From Spirochaetales bacterium (GTDB lineage: Bacteria > Spirochaetota > Spirochaetia > DSM-2461): DNA of 64,000 nucleotides. Made by a program: the position numbers and the translations under genes. Under the pieces are notes generated by a model. The model ran no database searches, was not told where the DNA came from, and saw nothing but the letters and a program-made list of their open reading frames with translations. Shown here piece by piece: positions 53,470 through 61,856 of this stretch (the first letter of the stretch is position 1; each line of letters opens with the position of its first letter). The stretch is taken from contig JAFGXR010000007.1 of the NCBI GenBank assembly GCA_016936555.1, forward strand, positions 1-64,000, read 5' to 3'.

Positions 53470-54287
53470 CAGTCCAGAAACTCCACCAATACAGATTTAA
53501 ACTCTTCCGGAACTTCCACAAGCGGGGAATGGCCGCAGGATGGAAAAGTATGCAAAGTTCCCTTCCAGGCCTCAGCCGTTTCCTCAGCCATCTCGGCTGT
53601 AATAAGAATATCCCCCCCGCCGCGGAGAACCAGGACGGGAATCCCGTGAAGCCCCGTTTTTCCCGTGAGATCGAACTTATCGAGAGACCGGGCATGGCCG
53701 ATATAGCAGTGGTGGCTCATGAACAGAGCGCCGTCCACCAGCTCATCTTTCCTTTGCCCCTCAGCCAATTGCGGCATAATGGCCGATAAAGCGGCTCTCA
53801 GAAACTGATAGTTAACCTTATACTGTTCGAAAATCGGATAGGATTCTTCAGGAGTGTGCAGCCCCTTGTAGGACCCGGAATCGATAAGAATCATTTTCTT
53901 TACTGAATCCGGTTTTTTAACCGACATGCTCTGGGCGACACATCCCCCGAGAGAATGACCTGCCACAACAGCGGAACCAACGCCGAGAACTTCGAGAAAA
54001 TCGAGAAGATAGGCGGCATAGTCTTCAACTTCGGAACCCTCAATCCTTCCGGAAAAACCGAAATTAGGCATATCGGGAGCGATCGTCCTGTATCCGGTGA
54101 TATCCATAAGATCATTAAACCATCCGTGATATCCCAGATTCCCGTGGATATAGAGAAGAACCGGTCCGGTCCCTTTTTCCCTGTAAAAAACCTCACACCC
54201 CCTAACCAAGGCGGTTTTGCCATCGGCAGGAGGCTGAAAAGCCATCTTACGCTTTACAATTTCTTCGGGCAGATTCATCTCATCCAC
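53469..54287 (-). CDS. Alpha/beta hydrolase
   Basis: 272 aa, cytoplasmic. Catalytic triad candidates: S112 in GHSLGG, Asp in GGGDILI and His in CGHSPLVE; the oxyanion-hole motif is HGNLG. It resembles carboxylesterase, C-C hydrolase or lipase-like enzymes. In the operon with thiolase, CoA-transferase and SDR it could cleave an ester or a beta-diketone type substrate, but no specific substrate can be named. Confidence 0.85.
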   Translation of the reverse strand: MDEMNLPEEIVKRKMAFQPPADGKTALVRGCEVFYREKGTGPVLLYIHGNLGYHGWFNDLMDITGYRTIAPDMPNFGFSGRIEGSEVEDYAAYLLDFLEVLGVGSAVVAGHSLGGCVAQSMSVKKPDSVKKMILIDSGSYKGLHTPEESYPIFEQYKVNYQFLRAALSAIMPQLAEGQRKDELVDGALFMSHHCYIGHARSLDKFDLTGKTGLHGIPVLVLRGGGDILITAEMAEETAEAWKGTLHTFPSCGHSPLVEVPEEFKSVLVEFLD

Positions 54288-54304
54288 AGCAGACTCCTGT
54301 TGTA

Positions 54305-55513
54305 CTATTTCACGTTTTTTATCAGCATGGCCACGCCCATCCCTCCGCCGATGCAGAGAGAAGCGATTCCGTACTCCACATTCCTCTTCTTCATTTCATA
54401 GAGAAGAGTCACGAGAATCCGGTTGCCGCTGGCACCGAGAGGGTGTCCGATGGCAATGGCTCCGCCATTAACATTGATCTTATCATAGAGAGTCTGTTCG
54501 GGCACGGAAAAATCTTCCGCCAGAGCTTTCACACAGCCGATGGACTGGCTGGCAAAGGCTTCGTTCAGTTCGATAAGACCCACATCATCTAAAGACAGGT
54601 AGGCTTTTTCCATCAATCCCTTAATCGCGTAATATGGTCCCATACCCATATAAGCCGGATCAAGCCCGACCTGATGAAAGGCTACGATTTCCGCCATGGC
54701 AGCCAGCCCGTGAGCCTCTGCTGCGTCATCCGAAGCGACGAGAACAGCCGATGCTCCATCGTTGATGCCGCTGGAATTTCCCGCCGTTACCGTTCCGTCC
54801 TTTTTAAACGCCGGACGCAATTTCCCCAGACCTTCCAGAGTCGTATCGTCTTTTATGTACTCATCATCTTCAAAAAGAATCTCTTTCCGGCGGTCCTTGA
54901 CAGTTATGGGGGCGATTTCATCTCTGAACCGGCCCTCTTTCCTGGCTGCAGCCGCTTTCATCTGGCTGTCCGCAGCGAATTTATCCTGATCCTCTCTGGT
55001 GATGGCGTATTTCTCAGCGATATTTTCCGCTGTAACGCCCATATGGTAGTTATTGAAATGATCGGTGAGTCCATCGGTAATCAGGGAATCCTTCATGATC
55101 AGGTCTCCCATCTTCGTGCCGAACCGGACCTGACCCGGGACCAGCATGGGAAGCGAGCTCATATTCTCCATGCCGCCGGCCATTACAATCCGGCTCTGTC
55201 CGGTCTGGATAGCCTGCGCCGCCAGCATGATAGACTTCAAACCGCTTCCGCAGATCATATTAGCCGCCCAGGCCGGTTTTTCCACGGGGATACCCGCTTT
55301 GACCGAAGCCTGACGGGCCGGCCCCATCCCCTGATCGGCGGACATGACATTACCCATGATCACTTCGTCAACAGCTTCGGGAGCACACCCCGCCTGATCG
55401 AGAACCGCTTTGATGCAGTGGGCTCCCATATTGCCGAGAGACACATCTTTTAAAGTTCCTCCGTAGGAACCGACCGGCGTTCTTTTTGCGCCGCATATAT
55501 AGACTTTACTCAT
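54305..55513 (-). CDS. Acetyl-CoA C-acyltransferase (thiolase)
   Basis: 402-aa degradative or biosynthetic thiolase. The acyl-accepting cysteine C88 is in NMICGSG, the GHPLGASG histidine and the C-terminal CIGGG cysteine complete the set. Converts a 3-ketoacyl-CoA and CoA to acetyl-CoA and acyl-CoA, or the reverse. Sits between the CoA-transferase and the hydrolase with 13- and 17-nt gaps. Confidence 0.93.
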   Translation of the reverse strand: MSKVYICGAKRTPVGSYGGTLKDVSLGNMGAHCIKAVLDQAGCAPEAVDEVIMGNVMSADQGMGPARQASVKAGIPVEKPAWAANMICGSGLKSIMLAAQAIQTGQSRIVMAGGMENMSSLPMLVPGQVRFGTKMGDLIMKDSLITDGLTDHFNNYHMGVTAENIAEKYAITREDQDKFAADSQMKAAAARKEGRFRDEIAPITVKDRRKEILFEDDEYIKDDTTLEGLGKLRPAFKKDGTVTAGNSSGINDGASAVLVASDDAAEAHGLAAMAEIVAFHQVGLDPAYMGMGPYYAIKGLMEKAYLSLDDVGLIELNEAFASQSIGCVKALAEDFSVPEQTLYDKINVNGGAIAIGHPLGASGNRILVTLLYEMKKRNVEYGIASLCIGGGMGVAMLIKNVK

Positions 55514-55526
55514 AATCCTTCCTCAC

Positions 55527-56846
55527 TCAGATGTATTTCAACTTTGCCGCCTCTTCGGCCAGCTGTTCCCGGAAATCGGGATGGGCGATGGCGATGAGGG
55601 CTTTCACTCTCTGGGCAATGGTGCCTCCCCGGAGGTGGGCCACTCCGTACTCGGTCACGATGTAGTCGATATCCTGACGGGGAACCGTGACTTTAGCCCC
55701 TTCCGCCAGAACAGATGTAATGGTGGAAACAGTTCCGCCTTTGGCGGTTGAACGGAGGGCAATAATCCCTTTTCCGCCTTTGCTCATAACCGCCCCGCGG
55801 TGAGTGTCGAGCTGACCGCCTGTTCCGGAGTACTGTACCGTACCCAGAGATTCGGAACAGACCTGCCCCGTCAGATCGACCGAAATAGCTGTATTAATAC
55901 TGACCATGTTATCATTCTGCGAGATAACATAAGGGTCATTTACATAGCTTCCGCGGAGAATGAGAACCGCCGGATTGTCAGCCAGCCAGTCATACATCCT
56001 CTGGCTGCCCAGAGCGAAGGTGCAGATAAACTTTCCCGGCCAGAGCGTCTTTTTCTTATTCGTAATGACCCCGGCTTCAAAGAGGTCTATCATCGATTCG
56101 GTAAACATTTCCGTGTGAATTCCCAGGTCTTTCTTATCGGAAAGAAGTCCGCAGACTGCATTGGGAATACCGCCGATCCCGACCTGGAGGGTCGCGCCGT
56201 CGTCAACCAGTCCGGCGATATGGCCGGCGATCGTTTTCTCCACTTCAGAGGGCTCGAGAACTCCGATTGTCGGCAGATCCTTGCTGTACTCGACGATATA
56301 ATCCACATCTTTCATATGGATCTGCGTATCGCCATGGGTTACGGGAACCTTATCGTTCACTTCGAGGATGACCATATCGGCCATCTCGATGACTTCCTGC
56401 TCATAGACATTGCTCAATCCGAGGCTGAAGAATCCCGATTTTTCCATCATGGGGCTTACGGCTCCCCAGTAGACGACAAAATCCCCCTCTTCCTTGAAAG
56501 AGACAATCCTGTCCATACCGGCGGCATGGAGGTTGTTGGGAATATAATCGACAATCCGGTATCCCGCTTTCTGGGCCGCTCTGGTGGAAGGCCCGAAAAA
56601 CCAGTTGTCATTGCAGAAAACGCCTTCCGATTCGGGATTCTCGCAGAAAGGGTAATGCCCGAAGTTCAAACAGGAGTTCACCCGCAGAAAATCAAATTTT
56701 TCCGCGTGCTTGTGAATTTCATTCATAAACCCCTGGGATTCCATGGAAGCCATCCCGACGACGACACTGGCCTTGCGGGGGATTTTCCCGATGGCCTCCT
56801 CCATGGATAAAAATTTCTTTTCGTATTCTTTTTTCCAGTCCGTCAC
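55527..56846 (-). CDS. Acetyl-CoA hydrolase/4-hydroxybutyrate-type CoA-transferase
   Basis: 439 aa of the AbfT/Cat1 CoA-transferase family. Segments include GIGGIPNAVCG, GIHTEMFTESM (the region that carries the catalytic glutamate in this family), GGQLDTHRGA and the C-terminal VTEYGVAHLRG. It would activate a carboxylic acid with CoA from acetyl-CoA, or make the final acid during fermentation. Neighbours suggest a C4-C5 hydroxy or branched acid. Confidence 0.9.
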   Translation of the reverse strand: MTDWKKEYEKKFLSMEEAIGKIPRKASVVVGMASMESQGFMNEIHKHAEKFDFLRVNSCLNFGHYPFCENPESEGVFCNDNWFFGPSTRAAQKAGYRIVDYIPNNLHAAGMDRIVSFKEEGDFVVYWGAVSPMMEKSGFFSLGLSNVYEQEVIEMADMVILEVNDKVPVTHGDTQIHMKDVDYIVEYSKDLPTIGVLEPSEVEKTIAGHIAGLVDDGATLQVGIGGIPNAVCGLLSDKKDLGIHTEMFTESMIDLFEAGVITNKKKTLWPGKFICTFALGSQRMYDWLADNPAVLILRGSYVNDPYVISQNDNMVSINTAISVDLTGQVCSESLGTVQYSGTGGQLDTHRGAVMSKGGKGIIALRSTAKGGTVSTITSVLAEGAKVTVPRQDIDYIVTEYGVAHLRGGTIAQRVKALIAIAHPDFREQLAEEAAKLKYI

Positions 56847-56860
56847 AACGGTCCTCCCAA

Positions 56861-57598
56861 TCAGATTTTCAGCCCGCCGTCCACGCCGAGGATCTGTCCG
56901 GTTACGAAAGCCGATTTATCTCCTGCCAGGAAGGCTACGGCGTTGGCAATATCTTCCGGTTCGCCGAGACGTCCCAGCGCCGTGTTGCTTTCCATAAGAT
57001 CCAGAACTTTCTGGGGAACCGCATCAGTCATGGGCGTGCGGATAAATCCCGGGGCAACGGCATTGACCCTCACTTTCGCCCCTTTTCTCGCAAACTCCTT
57101 GGCCCAGGTTTTCGTCATGGAGATAACGCCGCCTTTGCTGGCCGCATAGTTGGACTGTCCCACATTTCCGTAGACGCCGACGACGGAAGACATATTGATA
57201 ATGGAACCCGCTCCTTTTTCCATCATTTTCGGCGCGATATATTTCGTCATATTAAATACGCCCTTGAGGTTGATATTGAGAACGAAGTCCCAATCCTCTT
57301 CGGACATTTTCTGGATGAGATTATCTCTTGTGACACCGGCATTATTGACCAGAACATCGATAGAACCGTACTGACCGACCATTTCCTCGGCAAAAGCAGC
57401 AATGGCTACACTGTTCTGAACATCCAGAACATATCCCTTAACATTGCTGTTGGCTTTTTCCATTTCAGAGAAGGTGGCATCGGACACATCGGTGGCTATA
57501 ACCATCTTCGCGCCTTCCGCGGCAAACTGCTCGACTATTGTCCGGCCGATACCACGGCCTCCGCCTGTTACGACGCATACAAGATCTTTAACACTCAT
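56861..57598 (-). CDS. Short-chain dehydrogenase, FabG/PhaB-like 3-ketoacyl reductase
   Basis: 245 aa, NAD(P)-dependent. The cofactor motif TGGGRGIG is near residue 11, NNAG in the fourth strand region, and the YxxxK catalytic pair in YAASKGG with the preceding Ser in INMSSVVG. In this operon it would interconvert 3-hydroxyacyl-CoA and 3-ketoacyl-CoA. Start at 57598 with AAGGAG upstream; the longer frame to 57637 overlaps an operator-like palindrome zone. First gene of the leftward operon. Confidence 0.92.
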   Translation of the reverse strand: MSVKDLVCVVTGGGRGIGRTIVEQFAAEGAKMVIATDVSDATFSEMEKANSNVKGYVLDVQNSVAIAAFAEEMVGQYGSIDVLVNNAGVTRDNLIQKMSEEDWDFVLNINLKGVFNMTKYIAPKMMEKGAGSIINMSSVVGVYGNVGQSNYAASKGGVISMTKTWAKEFARKGAKVRVNAVAPGFIRTPMTDAVPQKVLDLMESNTALGRLGEPEDIANAVAFLAGDKSAFVTGQILGVDGGLKI

Positions 57599-57642
57599 TT
57601 TTATACTCCTTACGACCGGACCCTGCCGGCGCCACACTCAAC

Positions 57643-57657
57643 CATGTGAATCACTTG
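57643..57657. promoter_or_regulatory. TetR-type operator candidate 1
   Basis: CATGTGAATCACTTG, an imperfect copy of the palindrome at 57722. It lies in the leader of the SDR operon. Confidence 0.5.
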
Positions 57658-57721
57658 TCATTTTTATAGTTTATGTTACCATAGATCTGACTGGTGTAAA
57701 GAGGAATTTTGATTTTTTATT

Positions 57722-57736
57722 CATGTGATTCACATG
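57722..57736. promoter_or_regulatory. TetR-type operator candidate 2
   Basis: CATGTGA-T-TCACATG, a perfect 15-bp palindrome, 65 bases from a near-copy at 57643. The pair flanks the likely promoter of the leftward operon, which itself encodes a tandem TetR protein. Confidence 0.6.
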
Positions 57737-57796
57737 AGCATTTACAGGGAGGTTTCATCACTTCTCTAAAATGATTCTATATTCTATAATCTCCCT

Positions 57797-58435
57797 ATGA
57801 AGCAATACGAAACCTACCTCTTCGATGCCGACGGGACTCTGCTCGATACTTCGGAACTGATTTATCAGAGTTTTTTACATACATGCCGGACCCACGGCGG
57901 TTTTGATGTCGACCGGGAAACCATTTTCAAGGATGTGGGAATCCCCCTCAAGGTGCAACTTGTCAAACTTCTCGGAGAGAAGAGCCCCGGGGAGCTGGAT
58001 GCTATCATGGAGACGCATCGCTCCTTCCAGGCGACCATATACGGGAAGACACTCCGCCTCTATGACGGGGTGGAAGAAGGTCTGGAAAAACTGAAGGGAA
58101 AAGGAGCCCGCCTCGGCATTGTGACATCGAGGAACAGGGATTCCCTCGATACCTATATTAAATACACGGGAATCAGCCATCTCTTCGAAGTCATAGCCTC
58201 TCCGGAAGTGACGGAAAACCACAAACCCCATCCCGAGCCGGTACTCTGGGCCATGAAGCAGCTGGGAGCCGATCGGGAAACCACACTCTTCGTGGGTGAT
58301 GCGGTTTTTGATATCCGGAGCGGAAACGCGGCCGGCGTGGATACGGCTCTGATATCCTGGGGGCACAACGATCCGGACAATATCGAAGCCGTTCCGACCT
58401 GGCTTCTCCATGATTTAAGAGACCTGCTGAAATGA
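57797..58435 (+). CDS. HAD-family hydrolase (phosphoglycolate phosphatase-like)
   Basis: 212 aa. Motif I is FDADGTLLDT with nucleophile D10 and acid D12; motif II is in IVTSRNR; the motif III lysine is in ENHKPHPEP; motif IV is FVGDAVFDI. Resembles Gph and PpaX; the substrate is uncertain (phosphoglycolate, pyrophosphate or a sugar phosphate). TATAAT (57785-57790) ends 6 bases before the ATG and there is no Shine-Dalgarno site, a leaderless arrangement. Confidence 0.85.
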   Translation: MKQYETYLFDADGTLLDTSELIYQSFLHTCRTHGGFDVDRETIFKDVGIPLKVQLVKLLGEKSPGELDAIMETHRSFQATIYGKTLRLYDGVEEGLEKLKGKGARLGIVTSRNRDSLDTYIKYTGISHLFEVIASPEVTENHKPHPEPVLWAMKQLGADRETTLFVGDAVFDIRSGNAAGVDTALISWGHNDPDNIEAVPTWLLHDLRDLLK

Positions 58436-58476
58436 TTTATTCTTGATAAATGCCATAGGCGATGTAAGCTTATGGT

Positions 58477-60216
58477 ATGAAAACATATAAAATCGTAATA
58501 GTTCTTCTTTCGCTGTATCTATTAGTATCCTGTCAATCTGCGGAAAATCCGGAGAGCCGGCAGGGAGCCGGAGCAGAAGAACTCGACGGCCTTATCATGG
58601 ATATGACTGACAGGATCATACCTCTGCTGCCCCTCGACAAGGAAGCCAATATCGCCGTCTACTATTTTACAGTTGACGGTGAGCAAAGCCCCTACAGCGA
58701 TTACCTTATCAACAATCTGACCACCGGAATAGCCAACAGGGCTCCCGAAAACTGCCACATAGTCAGCCGCAAAGGCCTGGACCGCATCATGGAGGAATAC
58801 TCCTTCCAGCTTTCGGATCTGGTCAGCGAAGAGACACAGGTCGATATAGGAGAACTGCTCGGAGCCGATACGATCATCACCGGATATATCACTCCCCTCG
58901 AAGACGGAAGCAATATCAATGTCCAGCTGATCGATGTTCATTCGGGAGCCGTTACAGGGGGCTTCACCATGAATATCGATCCGGACATTCAGCTGGGACA
59001 GGCCAGCGACAGAACGACCATGGGCCGCCGCTATGTCACCCGTGCCGGAGAAGCCACATCGACGATTATTCTTGAAAATTTCGACGGACCCATTTCCGAA
59101 ATCTCACCGGGATTTTTCGAAGAACACTGGGGTGAAGACATAATCTCCCTGAACGGGGAAACCGATGTCGACCCCGAAGGATTCGCCTATCTGAATTTCT
59201 CGGCGGAAATAGAGACAGAGGACTTCATGAAAATCCGGGAAAACTCGGATATGACATTCTATCTCGATCTTCCCCTTAACAACCCTCCGGAAGAAAATGA
59301 CGGTGTCTATATAAAAATCAAACCTGACGGGTTTACCCGATGCTATATTATGGTGCGCCAGGAAATATATGATGAACCCGTTGTAATGGGCGTTCCCGTG
59401 AACCTCAGGCCGGGACAGTGGAACGAAATGCGGATTCCCTTCGGAAACCTCCGGCTCCTGGAAGGAGATGATATTTTCGACAGGGAGGAAAATATCAGCA
59501 TAACACTGGGAATCCCCTACTTTGAAAATGTCCTTCAGGGATATTTGAAGGGGCTGGCCCCCCGGGGGACCCTCGCCATTGATGAAATAGGCCTGTACGC
59601 CCTGAAGACCCGCTCTGATAAGAGCGGTCTGATAACCGGTTTCGAGGATGAAATTCTCAAAGCCGTACCGTCGCTTCACAGCGAGGGCGGATTGTTCTAC
59701 CGGGACTACAGCCGGAGCGATTCGGGAATTGAAAAAATCAACAGAGGCATAGATTCGGCCCGTCTTGAATGGGAAATCGCCGAATCGGGACCCTTCGGCT
59801 CTTTTTTATCGATAAACGGCACATACGAACTCAATGATGAAATATTGACCTTTATTGATGACGAGGGGGAATTGTCACTGGTTCTCGATCTTTTTTTTGA
59901 GAAAAGACCGGATGATTTTGAAACCCTGTCTTTCCTCATTTCCGCTGAAGGATTATCCAGCGGGTACGTCCATATTTTCAATCCCGAAGAGGAAGACGCC
60001 TTTGATGCGGATATCAGAACAGGTAGAAGCTGGTCCAGAATCGAAATAGATTTTGCCGATCTTCTCTACTCAGAAGAGAATTCCGGTTTCAGCTGGGAGG
60101 ATCCGGTTCTTATGCGCATGATATGGCCGATAACTCCCGCTGTCATAAAGAGCTCTCTCGGAAACGGAGGTGTTCTGAATCTGACTCTGAACCTGGACGA
60201 ATTGAACTGGGAATAA
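58477..60216 (+). CDS. Lipoprotein with CsgG/LpoB-like domain and CBM-like repeats
   Basis: 579 aa. The signal peptide ends in a lipobox with C19 (LLVSC). Residues about 25-170 resemble the CsgG/FlgO/LpoB-type domain (ANIAVYYFTVDGEQSPYSDYLINNLTTGI; GADTIITGYIT). The rest contains two beta-rich domains (about 195-370 and 395-575), each opening with a phrase like ILENFDG or LITGFEDE, a feature of carbohydrate-binding modules of the CBM11/CIA30 type. Likely an envelope protein that binds glycans. TTGATA-16-TAAGCT stands 6 bases before the ATG, with no ribosome-binding site. Confidence 0.7.
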   Translation: MKTYKIVIVLLSLYLLVSCQSAENPESRQGAGAEELDGLIMDMTDRIIPLLPLDKEANIAVYYFTVDGEQSPYSDYLINNLTTGIANRAPENCHIVSRKGLDRIMEEYSFQLSDLVSEETQVDIGELLGADTIITGYITPLEDGSNINVQLIDVHSGAVTGGFTMNIDPDIQLGQASDRTTMGRRYVTRAGEATSTIILENFDGPISEISPGFFEEHWGEDIISLNGETDVDPEGFAYLNFSAEIETEDFMKIRENSDMTFYLDLPLNNPPEENDGVYIKIKPDGFTRCYIMVRQEIYDEPVVMGVPVNLRPGQWNEMRIPFGNLRLLEGDDIFDREENISITLGIPYFENVLQGYLKGLAPRGTLAIDEIGLYALKTRSDKSGLITGFEDEILKAVPSLHSEGGLFYRDYSRSDSGIEKINRGIDSARLEWEIAESGPFGSFLSINGTYELNDEILTFIDDEGELSLVLDLFFEKRPDDFETLSFLISAEGLSSGYVHIFNPEEEDAFDADIRTGRSWSRIEIDFADLLYSEENSGFSWEDPVLMRMIWPITPAVIKSSLGNGGVLNLTLNLDELNWE

Positions 60217-60275
60217 AAAAACGGCTTGCTTCCCCCATGTCCATACAATAATATAACTTCAGGAGGAAGAAGAAA

Positions 60276-61709
60276 TTGTCAAATCAGTCGCATAAGGATT
60301 CCTGGAAAAAGAATTACAGTACCGCCCCGGCTCAACTTGAAAAGATGTCGAAAATCAAAGGGCTTATCAGCGCTTTCAACGCCAATATAGATGCCGTGAT
60401 CAAAATATCGGGAAAGAGAATCAGTGAAATCATAACTTCCGGATCTATGGATCCTGACACTCTTCTCAAAGAAGGTATAACCTCGATCAACAGCAAAGAG
60501 GATTCCATAAGAGGAATCATCAAATGTTTCTCCGGCGGTATCGCCGAAGAGTGGCTTATCGAAGATGAGGATGTTTACAGCTGGCTCAATGAAACGATCG
60601 GCTACGACCAGCTTCAGATGGGCGGTCAGGGAGGCATAGTCGCCAACGCCATGGCCGTCTGCGGCGTCGACCCCGTTTATGTCCATTGCGCCTCTCTGCC
60701 GGGCGAGCAGGGAAAATTGTTTCTGGATCTTCCCAACCTCGTATCGGTGGACAGTCAGGGGAATGTGAAAAAAGCCTATGATATTTCCCGCGACGACCTC
60801 CCTTTGATCCACTGGATTATCGAATTCGATAAGGGCGATACTCTCGATATCGGAGGAAAGACGATCACATGCCCCAAATCGAACCGCTTTATCGCCACAT
60901 ACGACCCACTGAACTTCAAACTGGCTATCGATAAGCCTTTCGCCGAACTATTCAACAAAGGGAAAGATCCCTTCGAGTATATCATCCTCTCGGGTTATCA
61001 GATGCTCAAGGAAAACCTGGAAGGCGGAGAAAAGGGCGTCGACCGGATAGATGAGTCCATAGGCATAGTCGAAAAATGGCGCAAATCCGCATCGATGGAT
61101 CACATTCTCCATTTCGAAGTGGCATCCACGCAGGACAAGGTTATCAGAAAAAATCTTCTGGACAAACTGGCCGTCCGTTCTGACAGCCTCGGTTTCAATG
61201 AACGGGAGCTGATCGATATGCTGGAAGTTATCGGAGAAGAGGAACTGGCATCGCTCTGCGACAGGGAAACCACCAGCTCGAATCTCTTCAGAGGGATGCT
61301 GAAAGTGTATGAGTACACCGGATGCCCCAGACTGCAGCTCCATATGTTCGGTCTCTATGTAACCCTGCAGAAGAAAGGATTCTCCCTTACGCCGGAACAG
61401 AACAGAAACGGCATGCAGCTGGCGGCCGTCATTGCCGCGGCGAAAGCGGGAACAGGGGCGATCAACAGCAGGGATGTCCTGATGTGGGCCGCCGGAAGAG
61501 AAGTTTCCGATACGGGATTGAAGGAGCTGAAAGATCTTTCTGCTGAAGTCGAAAAAAGCTACGGTTCCAACAATCTTCCCGACACGGGGATCTTCGGGAA
61601 TGATGAAATAGACATTATCGCTGTCCCCACTATCCTTATTGATAACCCTGTGACTCTTGTGGGGATGGGAGATACCATTTCCTCCATCTCTCTGGTGGGA
61701 GCGCGATAA
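60276..61709 (+). CDS. ADP-dependent sugar kinase (ADP-PFK/ADP-glucokinase family)
   Basis: 477 aa. ribokinase-fold kinases that use ADP as phosphate donor show the elements seen here: FNANIDAV at 34-41, FSGGIAEEW, the MGGQGGIVANAMA sugar-site loop at 115-127 and a C-terminal catalytic GMGDTISS with D466. Length also fits this family, known mainly from archaea, with some bacterial and animal members. It would phosphorylate fructose-6-phosphate or glucose and release AMP. TTG start with AGGAGG 9 nt upstream; terminator follows. Confidence 0.82.
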   Translation: MSNQSHKDSWKKNYSTAPAQLEKMSKIKGLISAFNANIDAVIKISGKRISEIITSGSMDPDTLLKEGITSINSKEDSIRGIIKCFSGGIAEEWLIEDEDVYSWLNETIGYDQLQMGGQGGIVANAMAVCGVDPVYVHCASLPGEQGKLFLDLPNLVSVDSQGNVKKAYDISRDDLPLIHWIIEFDKGDTLDIGGKTITCPKSNRFIATYDPLNFKLAIDKPFAELFNKGKDPFEYIILSGYQMLKENLEGGEKGVDRIDESIGIVEKWRKSASMDHILHFEVASTQDKVIRKNLLDKLAVRSDSLGFNERELIDMLEVIGEEELASLCDRETTSSNLFRGMLKVYEYTGCPRLQLHMFGLYVTLQKKGFSLTPEQNRNGMQLAAVIAAAKAGTGAINSRDVLMWAAGREVSDTGLKELKDLSAEVEKSYGSNNLPDTGIFGNDEIDIIAVPTILIDNPVTLVGMGDTISSISLVGAR

Positions 61710-61731
61710 CAGACTGATTATTTGTCAGAAG

Positions 61732-61759
61732 GCTGTCCCGGAAGGGGCGGCTTTTTTTT
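61732..61759 (+). terminator. Terminator of the ADP-dependent kinase gene
   Basis: GCTGTCCC-GGAA-GGGGCGGC forms an 8-bp stem with two G-T pairs, followed by eight T residues. Confidence 0.85.
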
Positions 61760-61807
61760 CTTCTCATCATTCAACGGTTTATCTGTTTTGAGAATAAAAT
61801 CATCGGA

Positions 61808-61856
61808 TTGACAATTTCCTCTGCTCCGGTTAACTTCTAAATTATAAATGGTTAAC
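61808..61856 (+). promoter_or_regulatory. Promoter and BirA-type operator of the biotin uptake operon
   Basis: TTGACA (61808-61813), 17 bases and TAACTT (61831-61836) form a promoter. Two GTTAAC cores (61829-61834 and 61851-61856) are separated by exactly 16 bases, the arrangement of BirA sites of the GTTAAC-N16-GTTAAC type; the right half extends as GGTTAACAA. The site overlaps the -10 region and the start codon, so BirA with biotinyl-AMP should shut off its own operon. Confidence 0.75.

Noticed and set aside
55800-56810. 336-codon plus-strand frame opposite the CoA-transferase
   Set aside because: Antisense to a conserved enzyme, no start signal.
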